A stretch of DNA of 64,000 nucleotides from Bacteroidaceae bacterium (GCA_017651245.1 JAGCDQ010000020.1:1-64000), one strand, 5' to 3'. Shown: positions 14,673-24,246, numbered from the stretch's first letter. A program made the numbers and translations. Notes: generated by a model not told the origin, from the sequence alone.

Positions 14673-16231
14673 TACGTAAGAAATTAACTCCACGACAGAA
14701 GATGATCAATCTGATGTACGTTGTGCTCATGGCAATGCTGGCGCTCAACGTCTCATCCGATGTGCTCGAAGGTTTCAAACTCGTGGATGAAGGTCTGAAT
14801 CGTACCAAAGCCAACTCGGCCACTCAGAACGAGGCGATTTATAAAGAGCTGGAGGCTGCCATGAAGCAGAATCCAGAGAAGACTCGTCAGTGGTATGAGA
14901 AAGCACAGCAAGTGCGCAAGATGTCCGACTCGCTCTACACCCTTGCAGAGAATCTGAAGTGGGAAATCGTGCGTGAGGCTGACGGTGACGATGCCGACCT
15001 GAATGACATAAAGGGACGTGACAACCTGGAAGCTGCCACTCATGTGATGGTTGCTTCGGGTGTGGGCAAAGGCGGACAGCTGAAAAAGGCTATCGAGTCC
15101 TATCGTGAGGGTATCACCAAGATGATTAACGATGAGAGCCAAAAGCAAATCATCAAGAACAACCTCTCCACCGATGTGCCCAAGAAAGCCAAGTTGCAAG
15201 GCAAGAACTGGCAAGAGTATATGTTTGAGAACACCCCTGTGGCTGCCGCAGTCACTTTGCTCACGAAACTCCAGACCGATGTGCGTCATGCTGAAGGTGA
15301 GATGCTCCACCAGCTGGTGGCAAACATCGACGTGAAGGACGTGCGTGTGAACGAGATTCAGGCATTGGTGATTCCAAGTGCACAAACCGTGGTGCGAGGA
15401 GGAAAGTTCTCTGCCCAGATCATCATGGCGGCAGTCGATACCACCCAGCGTCCTGAGATTTATGTGGGCAACACCCTCCTCAAGTCGGAAAATGGACGTT
15501 ACGAGACCATCTGTGGTTCCACGGGCGACTTCACCCTCAAGGGTTACCTCGTGATGCGAAACGGTAATGGCGAGACCATCCGTCGGGAGTTCTCACAGCC
15601 TTACACGGTGGTGGAGCCATCGGCAACGGTGAGTGCCACGATGATGAATGTGCTCTATGCCGGCTATCAGAACCCCATCAGCGTCAGTGTGCCAGGCATA
15701 CCGAACAACAAGATCAGCCTCTCCATGAACAATGGAACGCTCACGCATAAGGACGGCGGCAACTATGTGGCTGTACCTTCTCAGATTGGCGAAAATGCCG
15801 TCACCTTCACCGTCACGGCACAGAACGAAGGTCGCCAGCAGGAGATGGGCAAGTTCACGTTCAACGTGCGCAAGCTCCCTGATCCAACGGGTTTCCTCGA
15901 TGTTCCTGATGGCAAGGGCGGCACCAACCGCTTCAAGGGTGGACGCATCTCCAAGCAGTCGATTGTGGCGGCAGGAGGCATCGGAGCCGCTATCGACGAC
16001 GGATTGTTGAACATCTCCTTCCGTGTGCTCGGATTCCAGACACGCTTCGTGGACAACATGGGTAATGTGGTGCCAGAAGTCAGCAACTCTGCTTCCTTCA
16101 CTGCTAATCAGCTCGCCCGTATCCGTTCCCTCACAAGAGGCAAACTATTCAACATCAGTGAAATCCGTGTTGTGGGTCCTGATGGCATCGAACGAACTTT
16201 GAAAACTCCAGTGGAGGTTATCATAAACTAA
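14669..16231 (+). CDS. porM: Type IX secretion motor subunit PorM/GldM
   Basis: 520 residues. The opening KKLTPRQKMINLMYVVLMAM with one transmembrane helix (about 13-31) is diagnostic for GldM/PorM. A long periplasmic part follows, with the helical domain and then beta domains including GFLDVPDGKGG and the C-terminal VVGPDGIERTLKTP. It spans the periplasm to contact the PorK/PorN ring. It overlaps porL and is followed by porN after 7 bp. Confidence 0.97.
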   Translation: MIRKKLTPRQKMINLMYVVLMAMLALNVSSDVLEGFKLVDEGLNRTKANSATQNEAIYKELEAAMKQNPEKTRQWYEKAQQVRKMSDSLYTLAENLKWEIVREADGDDADLNDIKGRDNLEAATHVMVASGVGKGGQLKKAIESYREGITKMINDESQKQIIKNNLSTDVPKKAKLQGKNWQEYMFENTPVAAAVTLLTKLQTDVRHAEGEMLHQLVANIDVKDVRVNEIQALVIPSAQTVVRGGKFSAQIIMAAVDTTQRPEIYVGNTLLKSENGRYETICGSTGDFTLKGYLVMRNGNGETIRREFSQPYTVVEPSATVSATMMNVLYAGYQNPISVSVPGIPNNKISLSMNNGTLTHKDGGNYVAVPSQIGENAVTFTVTAQNEGRQQEMGKFTFNVRKLPDPTGFLDVPDGKGGTNRFKGGRISKQSIVAAGGIGAAIDDGLLNISFRVLGFQTRFVDNMGNVVPEVSNSASFTANQLARIRSLTRGKLFNISEIRVVGPDGIERTLKTPVEVIIN

Positions 16232-16238
16232 AAAGATT

Positions 16239-17366
16239 ATGAAAAAGTTATTATTCATATTAGCAACACTCTGCATGATGGGCACGCTCAATGCCCAGCC
16301 ACAGAGGAGCCGTGTGCAGCAGAATAACAATAGGACTACGGCTGCTCAGAAGAATGCAGCAGTAGGAACTGGTCGTGCAAGCCTTATGTTTCCCACCGCT
16401 GTGGATGTGCCCGAAGACCCCAGTTGGCGTCGCGACATCTACCGTTCCATCGACCTCACCAAGGACGAGAACGCAGCCCTCTACTATCCCGTGGAGCCGC
16501 AGGGCAGCAGCATGAACCTCTTTACCTTGCTCTTCAAGTTGCTCAACACAGGCAAGATTCCTGCCTACGATTATCAGTTGGATGGTGTAGAGAACTTCGA
16601 GCAGAGCAATCGTATGCACTTCAAGGACATGCTGGAACGTCAGGGCATCTTCTACGAGGTGGAAGGTAACAGCATCAAGGTGAATCAAGCCGATATCCCT
16701 TCTGCAGAGGTGCTCAGCTATTACGTGAAGGAAAGTTCCTACTACGACCAGAATACAGCAACCTATCATAGCCGCATCGTGGCACTTTGCCCTGTGTTGC
16801 ATCGTGCTGCCGACGAATTTGCTATTAGAAGTTACGTGAGTGAAGATGGGGAAGAAGAGAATATGCAGAACCAGAACGTGCAGAAGTTCCCTCTCTTCTG
16901 GGTGAAGTACGACGACGTCAAGACTTACCTCAGCGGACAGGATGTGATGACCAGCAACCTCAACAACGCTGCCAAGATGTCAATGGACGATTTCTTCTCC
17001 ACCAACCACTACAAGGGTGACATCTACATGACCACCAACATGCAGAACAAGTCCCTGCAGCAGTACTGTGCCACCGATTCCCTCCTGAAGAAAGAGCAGA
17101 ATCGCATTGAGAAGCAAATATCCGACTTTGAGGAGCACATCTGGAGCACTCCTGTTGACTCCGTTGAGCTGGCACGCCGTGATTCCATCGCTGCTGCATC
17201 TGTCAAAGGCAAGAAAGGCAAGGCTGCCACAGACAAGGCATCCTCCTCTGCTTCTCGTTCAGCCCGTCGTTCCTCTGCCTCTTCAGGCAAGGAGAAGTCA
17301 GGCGGCAGTTCATCTGGCGGTGGCAATGGCGCTCCACGCGTCTCAGTCAGAAGGCAAAGACATTAA
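16239..17366 (+). CDS. porN: Type IX secretion protein PorN/GldN
   Basis: 375 residues with a signal peptide ending LNAQPQ. The core matches GldN/PorN: DPSWRRDIYRSIDLTKDENAALYYP, TLLFKLLNTGKIPAYDY and FPLFWVKYDDVKTYL. It pairs with PorK in the periplasmic ring. The last 55 residues, from about 320, are low-complexity serine, glycine, lysine and arginine (ending VSVRRQRH), a tail I do not recall for the family. A clean terminator 7 bp after the stop ends the operon. Confidence 0.95.
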   Translation: MKKLLFILATLCMMGTLNAQPQRSRVQQNNNRTTAAQKNAAVGTGRASLMFPTAVDVPEDPSWRRDIYRSIDLTKDENAALYYPVEPQGSSMNLFTLLFKLLNTGKIPAYDYQLDGVENFEQSNRMHFKDMLERQGIFYEVEGNSIKVNQADIPSAEVLSYYVKESSYYDQNTATYHSRIVALCPVLHRAADEFAIRSYVSEDGEEENMQNQNVQKFPLFWVKYDDVKTYLSGQDVMTSNLNNAAKMSMDDFFSTNHYKGDIYMTTNMQNKSLQQYCATDSLLKKEQNRIEKQISDFEEHIWSTPVDSVELARRDSIAAASVKGKKGKAATDKASSSASRSARRSSASSGKEKSGGSSSGGGNGAPRVSVRRQRH

Positions 17367-17372
17367 CCAAAG

Positions 17373-17400
17373 AGAGGCTCCCCATTTCGGAGCCTCTTTT
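17373..17400 (+). terminator. Terminator of the por operon
   Basis: A perfect 9-bp stem AGAGGCTCC (17373-17381) / GGAGCCTCT (17389-17397), 7-nt loop, then a T-run. Confidence 0.9.
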
Positions 17401-17475
17401 CATATAGCCCTTTATATCTTTATATAATATTAGCAAAAAGTCGGGAGTTAGTGTGGTGATGTTGTGAAATTAAAT

Positions 17476-17541
17476 TAACTTTGCAAAAAAACTGCATTAA
17501 AGTTTCTCTTAAACCTTTCATAAGCCTCTCAAGGAGAAACT
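17476..17541 (+). promoter_or_regulatory. Promoter-like box followed by an inverted repeat in the gap after porN
   Basis: TAACTTTG at 17476-17483 is a -7 match. Just downstream, AGTTTCTC (17501-17508) is perfectly complementary to GAGAAACT (17534-17541). The 325-bp gap 17367-17691 also holds the por terminator and the lipoprotein promoter at 17624-17655. The box and inverted repeat may start a short RNA or be part of a longer leader; no coding frame fits. Confidence 0.35.
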
Positions 17542-17623
17542 GCCACTTTTGCCGTCTGGTCTTTTCCACGGGAGGTATTGGCATCACCAAACGAACCAAC
17601 AAAAGAAAATAAATTCAAAATAA

Positions 17624-17655
17624 TTGGGAAAAAAAGGAAAGATGTTGTATCTTTG
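17624..17655 (+). promoter_or_regulatory. Promoter of the lipoprotein-xpt-permease operon
   Basis: TTG (17624-17626), 21 bp, TATCTTTG (17648-17655), 36 bp before the ATG at 17692. It shows that the longer reading frame opening at 17578 is not the true start. Confidence 0.7.
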
Positions 17656-17691
17656 CCACGAAAACGGATTATCCTTAAAACCTATCAAGAT

Positions 17692-18468
17692 ATGAAATGT
17701 CAATTTTTTGCCATCATGTTGATGGCAACAGGGCTGACAATGTCGGCATGCGGCAATAGTCAGAAAAATGAAGGCGCTGGCGTCGATGGTGACAGCGCGA
17801 AGAGTGAGGCAACGGCTGCTGAGGCAGACGATGATGAGTTCGAGGCGCCTGAACGTGGCATCGAAAGCATCCGCAGGGAATGGGCAGGAAAAAGCCTGAA
17901 TGTGGAGGCGAAGGATGCCGTGGGCATCAAGGCGTTGGCGCTGGCTTTCTGCAAGGCGTATCCTCAGTGTGAGACGAACAAGGACATGAGAGATTTCCTG
18001 AGTTCTCCCAATGCCGACAAGGAAGAGTATTCGGAGGAAAAGGACTATCAGAAAACGGGTGAATTTGACTATCAAATCTACAACCAACCGAGCAACGGCT
18101 ATATCCGCTGCATGTTGTACACAGAGACCAACCGCTTCACCTATGTGTGCTACTGGAACCGCAAGAACGGGCACAAGTTGTTTGCCGCCGTCATGGACGA
18201 ATGCTGGGAACAGGTGAATATGGACCAGTGTCTGGTGGTGTTCTACGACTTTGACCCTGCGACGGGCATCATGAAGCCTGAGCCTGCGTTGACCAAGATG
18301 ATTGAGGAGCGCGTGAAAGGGGGCGACTATCTGTGCTATTATGTCTCGCTGCCAGAAGAGGACAAGGACATTGAGGTGGTCGCTGTCGAGAGCGTAGAGG
18401 AAGAGGCAAGCGCCGAGGAAATGTGGGTGCTGAAGTGGAACGGACAAACATTTAATTGGGCGGATTGA
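17692..18468 (+). CDS. Lipoprotein of unknown function upstream of xpt
   Basis: 258 residues from ATG 17692. The signal peptide has the lipobox TMSACGNS (cysteine about residue 19). An acidic low-complexity segment (EATAAEADDDEFEAPE) follows, then a domain with repeated aromatic/charged patches (IRCMLYTETNRFTYVCYWNRKNGHKLFAAVMDECW, split by turns) that I do not recognise. It ends one base before the xpt start codon, so it shares a message with purine salvage genes; whether it shares their function is unknown. The longer frame from TTG 17578 is rejected because it spans the promoter. Confidence 0.8.
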   Translation: MKCQFFAIMLMATGLTMSACGNSQKNEGAGVDGDSAKSEATAAEADDDEFEAPERGIESIRREWAGKSLNVEAKDAVGIKALALAFCKAYPQCETNKDMRDFLSSPNADKEEYSEEKDYQKTGEFDYQIYNQPSNGYIRCMLYTETNRFTYVCYWNRKNGHKLFAAVMDECWEQVNMDQCLVVFYDFDPATGIMKPEPALTKMIEERVKGGDYLCYYVSLPEEDKDIEVVAVESVEEEASAEEMWVLKWNGQTFNWAD

Positions 18469-18469
18469 T

Positions 18470-19096
18470 ATGAATTTTTTGGAAGAAAAAATCTTGCAAG
18501 ACGGTTTCATCAAGCCTGGCAATATTTTGAAAATTGACAGTTTCCTCAATCATCAGATTGACATCGATATCATACGCCAGATAGCATACGAACTGAAGCG
18601 TCGATTCAGGGGCGTGGAGGTGAACAAGGTGCTGACGATTGAGGCCAGCGGTATTGCCATCGCCACGATGCTAGGCAACCTCTACGATGTGCCTGTGGTG
18701 TTTGCCAAGAAGAATGAGACTGCCAACAGTACCGATGACAAATATATGTCGAAAGCCTATTCGTTCACGCACAAGAAACAAAACAATGTTTTTGTTTCGC
18801 GTCCTTACCTGCATGCCACAGACAAGGTGCTCATTGTGGACGATTTCCTTGCCGATGGTCAGGCGGTGCATGCCTTGATTGACTTGGTGCATCAGGCTGG
18901 TGGCAAGGTGTCTGGCATTGGCATCGCTGTGGAGAAAGGACAACAGCAAGGTGGAAAAATCCTACGTGAAGAGGGCTACCACTTGGAGTCTATCGCTATT
19001 GTGGAGTCGATGGATTGGGAGAACCAAACAATCCGCTTCCGTGAGCAACCTGCCTTCGCATTGGGTGATTGCAACCTCAAAACTCCATTTTATTAA
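18470..19096 (+). CDS. xpt: Xanthine phosphoribosyltransferase
   Basis: 208 residues. It converts xanthine and PRPP to XMP in purine salvage. Xpt features: LKIDSFLNHQID near residue 22, VLTIEASGIAIATML, and the PRPP-binding loop VLIVDDFLADGQ near 124. The next gene is a xanthine permease whose ATG follows the xpt stop directly, the same pairing as xpt-pbuX elsewhere. No purine riboswitch is visible upstream. Confidence 0.93.
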   Translation: MNFLEEKILQDGFIKPGNILKIDSFLNHQIDIDIIRQIAYELKRRFRGVEVNKVLTIEASGIAIATMLGNLYDVPVVFAKKNETANSTDDKYMSKAYSFTHKKQNNVFVSRPYLHATDKVLIVDDFLADGQAVHALIDLVHQAGGKVSGIGIAVEKGQQQGGKILREEGYHLESIAIVESMDWENQTIRFREQPAFALGDCNLKTPFY

Positions 19097-20410
19097 ATGA
19101 CAATAGGAATGGCAGACAAACGCAATCTTTATGAGTTGGATGGTCGTGTGCCTCTGGCACAAGCTGTTCCGTTTGGACTACAACATGTGCTCGCCATGTT
19201 CGTGTCTAACATCACTCCAATCATCATTCTTGCCAATGTGGTGGGCATCGACCCAACTATCAGTGCCGCGTTGATTCAAAATTGCATGGTGATTGCGGGT
19301 ATAGGTACGCTCATCCAGCTTTACCCTATTTGGCGCATTGGCTCTCGTCTGCCCATCGTGATGGGTATATCCTTCACCTTCCTTTCCCTTTCTATTGGAA
19401 TAGCGACATCGCAGGGCATGGGTGTGCTAATGGGTGCTGTGGTTATTGGCGGTGTGGTGGAAGGTCTATTGGGTCTTTGTGCAACCTATTGGGTGAAGCT
19501 TGTTCCTCATTGTGTGGCTGCCACGGTGGTGACCGCTATTGGATTCTCTTTGCTGCCCATTGGTGCCAATAGCTTTGCCGGAGGTCAGGGAGCCGCAGAT
19601 TTTGGCTCTATGAACAATTGGATTGTAGGCTCTGTGACGCTTCTCTCCTGTCTTGTCTGTCAGGTGTTTGCAAAGGGTTCCCTTCGTTCCCTGTCAGTCC
19701 TTGTGGGGCTGATTGTCGGCTATATCCTCGCCGTTTGTATGGGAATGGTTGATTTCTCGGGTTTACAGGGTGTCAGCTTCGTTTCTTTGCCCACTTTTCT
19801 GCCTTTCAAATTGGAGTTCAATCTGGGAGCCATTCTTTCCATCATATGCGTGTATCTCGTTTCTGCCACAGAAACTATTGGGGACACCAGTGCTTTGTGC
19901 AACGGTGCGTTGAAGCGTAATCCGCATAAGGTGGAGATGGGGGCGTCAATATCATGCGATGGTTTCGTCTCATCGATTGCAGGTCTGTTCGGATGCACCC
20001 CTATCACTTCCTTCTCTCAGAATGTCGGTTTGGCGGCAATCTCAGGTGTGATAAACAGATTCACCATCGCCATAGGCGCATGTGTCATGATACTCGGAGG
20101 CATCTTCCCAGCTGTTGGCCATGCCCTGACGACTATTCCTCAGGCTGTTTTGGGCGGATGCACGCTCCTAATGTTCGGTTCAATTCTCTTTGCTGGATTC
20201 GGCATGATGGCACGAAGTGGCTTCACACAGCGTAACATGGTGATTGCTTCGCTGTCTTTGGCTGTTGGTATCGGATTCACCCAGGCATCGGAGATGTTCA
20301 ATATCTTCCCTAACCTTGTAAAGACGGTCTTTGCTGAGAACTGCGTAGCAGTGGTTTTCCTCCTTGCGGTGATACTAAATTTGGTTTTACCCAAAGAAAA
20401 GAGCAAATAA
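19097..20410 (+). CDS. pbuX: Xanthine/uracil permease, NCS2 family (PbuX-like)
   Basis: 437 residues with about 12-14 hydrophobic segments. NCS2 signatures: FGLQHVLAMFVSNITPI at the N-terminus, SATETIGDTSAL in the middle and TPITSFSQNVGLAAISG after it. Coupling to xpt points to xanthine as substrate. The start is taken as ATG 19097, immediately after the xpt TAA; an ATG at 19109 is an alternative. It is followed by a terminator. Confidence 0.9.
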   Translation: MTIGMADKRNLYELDGRVPLAQAVPFGLQHVLAMFVSNITPIIILANVVGIDPTISAALIQNCMVIAGIGTLIQLYPIWRIGSRLPIVMGISFTFLSLSIGIATSQGMGVLMGAVVIGGVVEGLLGLCATYWVKLVPHCVAATVVTAIGFSLLPIGANSFAGGQGAADFGSMNNWIVGSVTLLSCLVCQVFAKGSLRSLSVLVGLIVGYILAVCMGMVDFSGLQGVSFVSLPTFLPFKLEFNLGAILSIICVYLVSATETIGDTSALCNGALKRNPHKVEMGASISCDGFVSSIAGLFGCTPITSFSQNVGLAAISGVINRFTIAIGACVMILGGIFPAVGHALTTIPQAVLGGCTLLMFGSILFAGFGMMARSGFTQRNMVIASLSLAVGIGFTQASEMFNIFPNLVKTVFAENCVAVVFLLAVILNLVLPKEKSK

Positions 20411-20427
20411 CAACCCTAAATAAGCGA

Positions 20428-20465
20428 AAAGCCTTGAAGTCTAACGACTTTGGGGCTTTTTCTTT
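20428..20465 (+). terminator. Terminator after the xanthine permease
   Basis: A 14-bp stem with three G-U pairs (20428-20441 with 20446-20459, loop TAAC) followed by a T-run. The T-run touches the -33 element of the thrA promoter. Confidence 0.85.
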
Positions 20466-20494
20466 TGCCACCCCGTAAAAAAGTCGTATCTTTG
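20465..20494 (+). promoter_or_regulatory. thrA promoter
   Basis: TTG (20465-20467), 19 bp, TATCTTTG (20487-20494), 24 bp before the thrA ATG. The leader is too short for a peptide attenuator. Confidence 0.85.
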
Positions 20495-20518
20495 TCCCCG
20501 ATTTTGAATTCTGAATAT

Positions 20519-23005
20519 ATGAAAGTATTAAAGTTTGGCGGAACATCCGTAGGTTCCGTGGAGAGTATTCTCAATTTAAAAAAGATTGTGGAGGGACAGG
20601 ATGAACCTGTCGTAGTTGTGGTGTCAGCATTGGGTGGCATCACAGATAAGTTGATTAACACTTCAAAACTTGCTGTTGCAGGTGATTCGACATATCTGAC
20701 ATCATACGAGGAGATGGTAGAGCGTCATCATCAGATGATTGATGCCATTATCACAGACACAAATAAGAAGGAAGCATTGCTGAGTACTGTGGATGATTTG
20801 CTCGGTCAGTTAAAAAGTATCTATCAGGGTGTTTACCTGATTGGTGACCTCAGTGAGAAGACGAGCAATGCGATTGTTTCGTATGGGGAGCGCATCAGCA
20901 GTAACATTGTGGCTACACTGATTGCGGATGCCCAATGGTATAACTCGCTGGAGTTTATCAAGACCAAACACAAGCAAGGACGAAATCTATTTAGTAATTC
21001 TGTAAGCAATCCGTTGATTCTTGATGCATTTAAGGACTTCAAGAATGGCACTGCTAATCACAAAGTGTGTGTAGCAGGTGGTTTCATCTCAACGGATAGT
21101 GTTACAGGCGAGGTGACGAACCTCGGACGTGGCGGTTCTGACTACACGGCAGCTATCTTGGCAGCAGCGTTGGAGGCAAAAGTGTTGGAAATTTGGACGG
21201 ATGTGTCGGGCTTTATGACGGCAGACCCTCGTGTTATCAACACGGCATACCCGATTGAGAAACTTTCATACGTGGAAGCAACAGAGCTGTGTAACTTTGG
21301 TGCAAAGGTGGTGTATCCACCAACGATTTATCCTGTGTGCATCAAGAACATCCCCATTTTGATTAAGAACACGTTCCGTCCAGAAGAAAAGGGAACCATC
21401 ATTACAAATCTGGAGGAGGATGACGATAATGGTCGTGCCATCAAGGGTATTAGCAGTATCAATAACACGAGCCTCATCACCGTGAGCGGTCTCTCAATGG
21501 TGGGTGTGATTGGTGTAAACCGCCGCATCTTCACGGCATTGGCAGAGAATGGGGTGAGTGTCTTCATGGTGAGTCAGGCTTCATCTGAAAACAGTACTTC
21601 CATTGGTGTGACGGATGATGACGCTGACCATGCATGCGAGGTTCTGAACAAGGAGTTTGCCAAGGAGATAGAGATGGGTGCCATGTACAAGATGAAGTTA
21701 GAGCGGGATTTGGCAACTGTAGCCATTGTGGGTGAGAACATGAAGCACACGCCAGGTATTGCAGGTAAACTATTCGGCACTTTGGGACGAAATGGTATCA
21801 GCGTCATTGCTTGTGCACAGGGTGCAAGTGAGACGAATATTTCATTTGTGGTGGAAAGAAAGTCACTGAGGAAGTCGCTAAACGTGATTCACGACTCATT
21901 CTTCCTGTCAGAATATCAGGTGCTGAATGTGTTCTTGTGCGGCGTCGGTACAGTGGGCGGCAGCCTGATGGAGCAGATTGCCGGTCAGCGTCAGAAGCTA
22001 ATGAAAGAGCGTAACCTGCAAATCAATGTGGTGGGCATTGCCAGTGGACACAATGCGATATTTGACAGAAACGGCATCAGCCTCTCGCAATGGGAAGAGG
22101 ACGGCAAATTCTCGATTGCGAAACTGCGTGTTGGCTTGAAGGCTGCCGAGGCAAGTGACTTGTCACGTCTGAAAGACGAGGTGATTGGCATGAACATCTT
22201 CAACAGCGTGTTTGTAGATTGTACGGCAAGTGCTGATGTGGCGGGATTGTATGAAGACTTGCTCAGCAACAATATTTCCGTAGTGGCAGCCAATAAGGTG
22301 GCTGCATCTAGTGACTACGACAATTATGCCAAACTGAAGGCTACTGCTCGTAAGCGAGGTGTGAAATATCTCTTCGAAACGAATGTGGGTGCAGGGTTGC
22401 CAATCATCAACACAATTAACGACCTCATCAATTCGGGTGACAAGATTCTGAAACTGGAAGCAGTGCTTTCTGGTACGCTCAACTTCATCTTCAACACCAT
22501 TTCTGCCGAGATTCCATTCAGCGAGACAGTTCGTTTGGCAAAGGAGGAGGGTTATGCAGAACCTGACCCACGTATCGATTTGAGCGGAAAGGATGTGATT
22601 CGCAAGTTGGTCATCCTCTCTCGTGAGGCTGGTTACAAGATGAATCAGGAAGATGTGGAGAAACATCTCTTCATCCCTCAGTCGTTCTTCGATGGCTCTT
22701 TGGAAGACTTCTGGAAAAACCTTCCATCGTTGGATGCTCAGTTCGAGGCAGAACGCAAGGAGGTGGAAGCATCTCATCAGCACTGGCGTTTTGTCGCCAA
22801 GCTGGAGAACGGCCAGGGTTCCGTTGCCTTGCAGCGAGTGGGTGAACGTCATCCATTCTACGACCTTGAGGGTTCAAATAATATCATATTGATCACAACC
22901 GAGCGATACAACCAGTACCCCATGCTTATTCAGGGCTATGGAGCTGGTGCTTCAGTAACAGCTGCTGGTGTATTCGCTGACATTATGTCAATAGCAAACA
23001 TCTAA
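20519..23005 (+). CDS. thrA: Bifunctional aspartokinase / homoserine dehydrogenase
   Basis: 828 residues from ATG 20519. It catalyses the first and third steps from aspartate to threonine and methionine. The N-terminal kinase has KVLKFGGTSVGS and later FGAKVVYPPTIYP; two ACT-type regulatory segments lie around residues 315-455 (VGVIGVNRRIFTALAENGV, TPGIAGKLFGTLGRNGI). The homoserine dehydrogenase follows from about 460, with VFLCGVGTVGGSL, AANKVAAS and LSGTLNFIF. The longer frame from 20450 runs through the promoter and is rejected. The apgM start follows directly. Confidence 0.97.
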   Translation: MKVLKFGGTSVGSVESILNLKKIVEGQDEPVVVVVSALGGITDKLINTSKLAVAGDSTYLTSYEEMVERHHQMIDAIITDTNKKEALLSTVDDLLGQLKSIYQGVYLIGDLSEKTSNAIVSYGERISSNIVATLIADAQWYNSLEFIKTKHKQGRNLFSNSVSNPLILDAFKDFKNGTANHKVCVAGGFISTDSVTGEVTNLGRGGSDYTAAILAAALEAKVLEIWTDVSGFMTADPRVINTAYPIEKLSYVEATELCNFGAKVVYPPTIYPVCIKNIPILIKNTFRPEEKGTIITNLEEDDDNGRAIKGISSINNTSLITVSGLSMVGVIGVNRRIFTALAENGVSVFMVSQASSENSTSIGVTDDDADHACEVLNKEFAKEIEMGAMYKMKLERDLATVAIVGENMKHTPGIAGKLFGTLGRNGISVIACAQGASETNISFVVERKSLRKSLNVIHDSFFLSEYQVLNVFLCGVGTVGGSLMEQIAGQRQKLMKERNLQINVVGIASGHNAIFDRNGISLSQWEEDGKFSIAKLRVGLKAAEASDLSRLKDEVIGMNIFNSVFVDCTASADVAGLYEDLLSNNISVVAANKVAASSDYDNYAKLKATARKRGVKYLFETNVGAGLPIINTINDLINSGDKILKLEAVLSGTLNFIFNTISAEIPFSETVRLAKEEGYAEPDPRIDLSGKDVIRKLVILSREAGYKMNQEDVEKHLFIPQSFFDGSLEDFWKNLPSLDAQFEAERKEVEASHQHWRFVAKLENGQGSVALQRVGERHPFYDLEGSNNIILITTERYNQYPMLIQGYGAGASVTAAGVFADIMSIANI

Positions 23006-24232
23006 ATGAAACATATTATTATCTTGGGTGACGGTATGGCTGATTGGCCTGTGGAGTCACTCGGAAACAAAACATTGATGCAATATGCCAATACACCCTA
23101 CATGGATATGTTGGCAAAGAGAGGTTGTTGTGGTATGCTGAAGACGGTGCAGGATGGGTTCCATCCAGGCAGTGAGGTGGCAAACAGCAGCATTCTCGGC
23201 TATGACCAAAACGAGGTGTATGAAGGACGTGGTCCTTTGGAGGCTGCCAGCATCGGTGTGGACTTGGCTCCTGATGATATGGCAATCCGCTGCAATATCA
23301 TTACGCTTGAGGACGGGAAAATCATCACCCACAATGGAGGGAATCTACAGACAGATGATGCAGCAGTGCTGATTGACTACCTCAACGAACATTTGGCAAC
23401 AGATCGGGTGAAGTTTTACTGTGGCGTGCAATACCGTCATCTGCTCGTTATTAAGGGCGGCAACAAGCATGTAGTGTGTCAACCACCACACGATCATCCT
23501 GGTGAGGCGTGGCGTCCACTACTCGTGACAGCAGCAACTGACGCGCCTAAAGACAATGAACTCACAGCACAGGAAACAGCAGACTTGCTCAATGACCTAA
23601 TTCTTCGTTCCCAGGATTTGCTTGCTCGTCACCCATACAATGTGGAGAAGGCAGAGCGAGGTGAACGTCAAGCGAATAGCATTTGGCCCTGGGCGGGGGG
23701 GTATCGTCCTCACATGGTGCCACTTACGAAAACCTTCCCACAGATTAAGCGAGGAGCGGTGATTACAGCGGTAGATTTGATTCGTGGCATTGGCACATTG
23801 GCTGGGCTCCGAGTGATTGATGTGCCAGGAGCTACAGGTTTAGCAGACACCAACTATGAGGGGAAGGCCGAGGCAGCCATCAAGGCACTGGAGACGGACG
23901 ATTTCGTCTATGTTCATGTGGAGGCTTCAGATGAAGCTGGACATGATGGTGACTTAGAACTGAAACTGAAAACCATAGAATATCTGGACAATCGCATTGT
24001 GAAACCTATCTATGAAGCCGTGAAGGATCAGCAGGTAGCTATTGCAGTGTTGCCCGACCATCCAACTCCCGTAGCCCATCGCACTCACACAAATGAACCC
24101 ATACCTTTCCTCATTTATGCTCCAGGCACAGAGGCTGATGATGTGGAAACATTTGATGAGGAGGCGTGCAAGAAGGGTTATTACGGGCTGTTGGAGAAAG
24201 ACGAGTTTATCAAGGCATTCATGAAGATATAG
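23006..24232 (+). CDS. apgM: ApgM-like phosphoglycerate mutase, probable homoserine kinase
   Basis: 408 residues of the cofactor-independent, alkaline-phosphatase-fold mutase family: IILGDGMADWP, GSEVANSSILGYD, YEGRGPLEAASIG, VHVEASDEAGHDGD and LPDHPTP supply the metal-site residues. It lies directly between thrA and thrC, where thrB (homoserine kinase) would be expected, and no thrB is visible. In Bacteroidetes and some other bacteria this family has been assigned as the missing homoserine kinase, so that role is the better guess here than glycolysis. The ATG directly follows the thrA stop. Confidence 0.88.
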   Translation: MKHIIILGDGMADWPVESLGNKTLMQYANTPYMDMLAKRGCCGMLKTVQDGFHPGSEVANSSILGYDQNEVYEGRGPLEAASIGVDLAPDDMAIRCNIITLEDGKIITHNGGNLQTDDAAVLIDYLNEHLATDRVKFYCGVQYRHLLVIKGGNKHVVCQPPHDHPGEAWRPLLVTAATDAPKDNELTAQETADLLNDLILRSQDLLARHPYNVEKAERGERQANSIWPWAGGYRPHMVPLTKTFPQIKRGAVITAVDLIRGIGTLAGLRVIDVPGATGLADTNYEGKAEAAIKALETDDFVYVHVEASDEAGHDGDLELKLKTIEYLDNRIVKPIYEAVKDQQVAIAVLPDHPTPVAHRTHTNEPIPFLIYAPGTEADDVETFDEEACKKGYYGLLEKDEFIKAFMKI

Positions 24233-24246
24233 AAGAAGTTTACAAT

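Noticed and set aside
17542-17691. Purine riboswitch upstream of the xpt operon
   Set aside because: The leader after the promoter at 17624-17655 is only about 30 nt and no conserved purine-aptamer core is visible.
17584-18549. 321-codon minus-strand frame opposite the lipoprotein gene
   Set aside because: It crosses the promoter and two gene boundaries of the plus-strand operon; histidine- and leucine-rich composition is typical of an antisense shadow.
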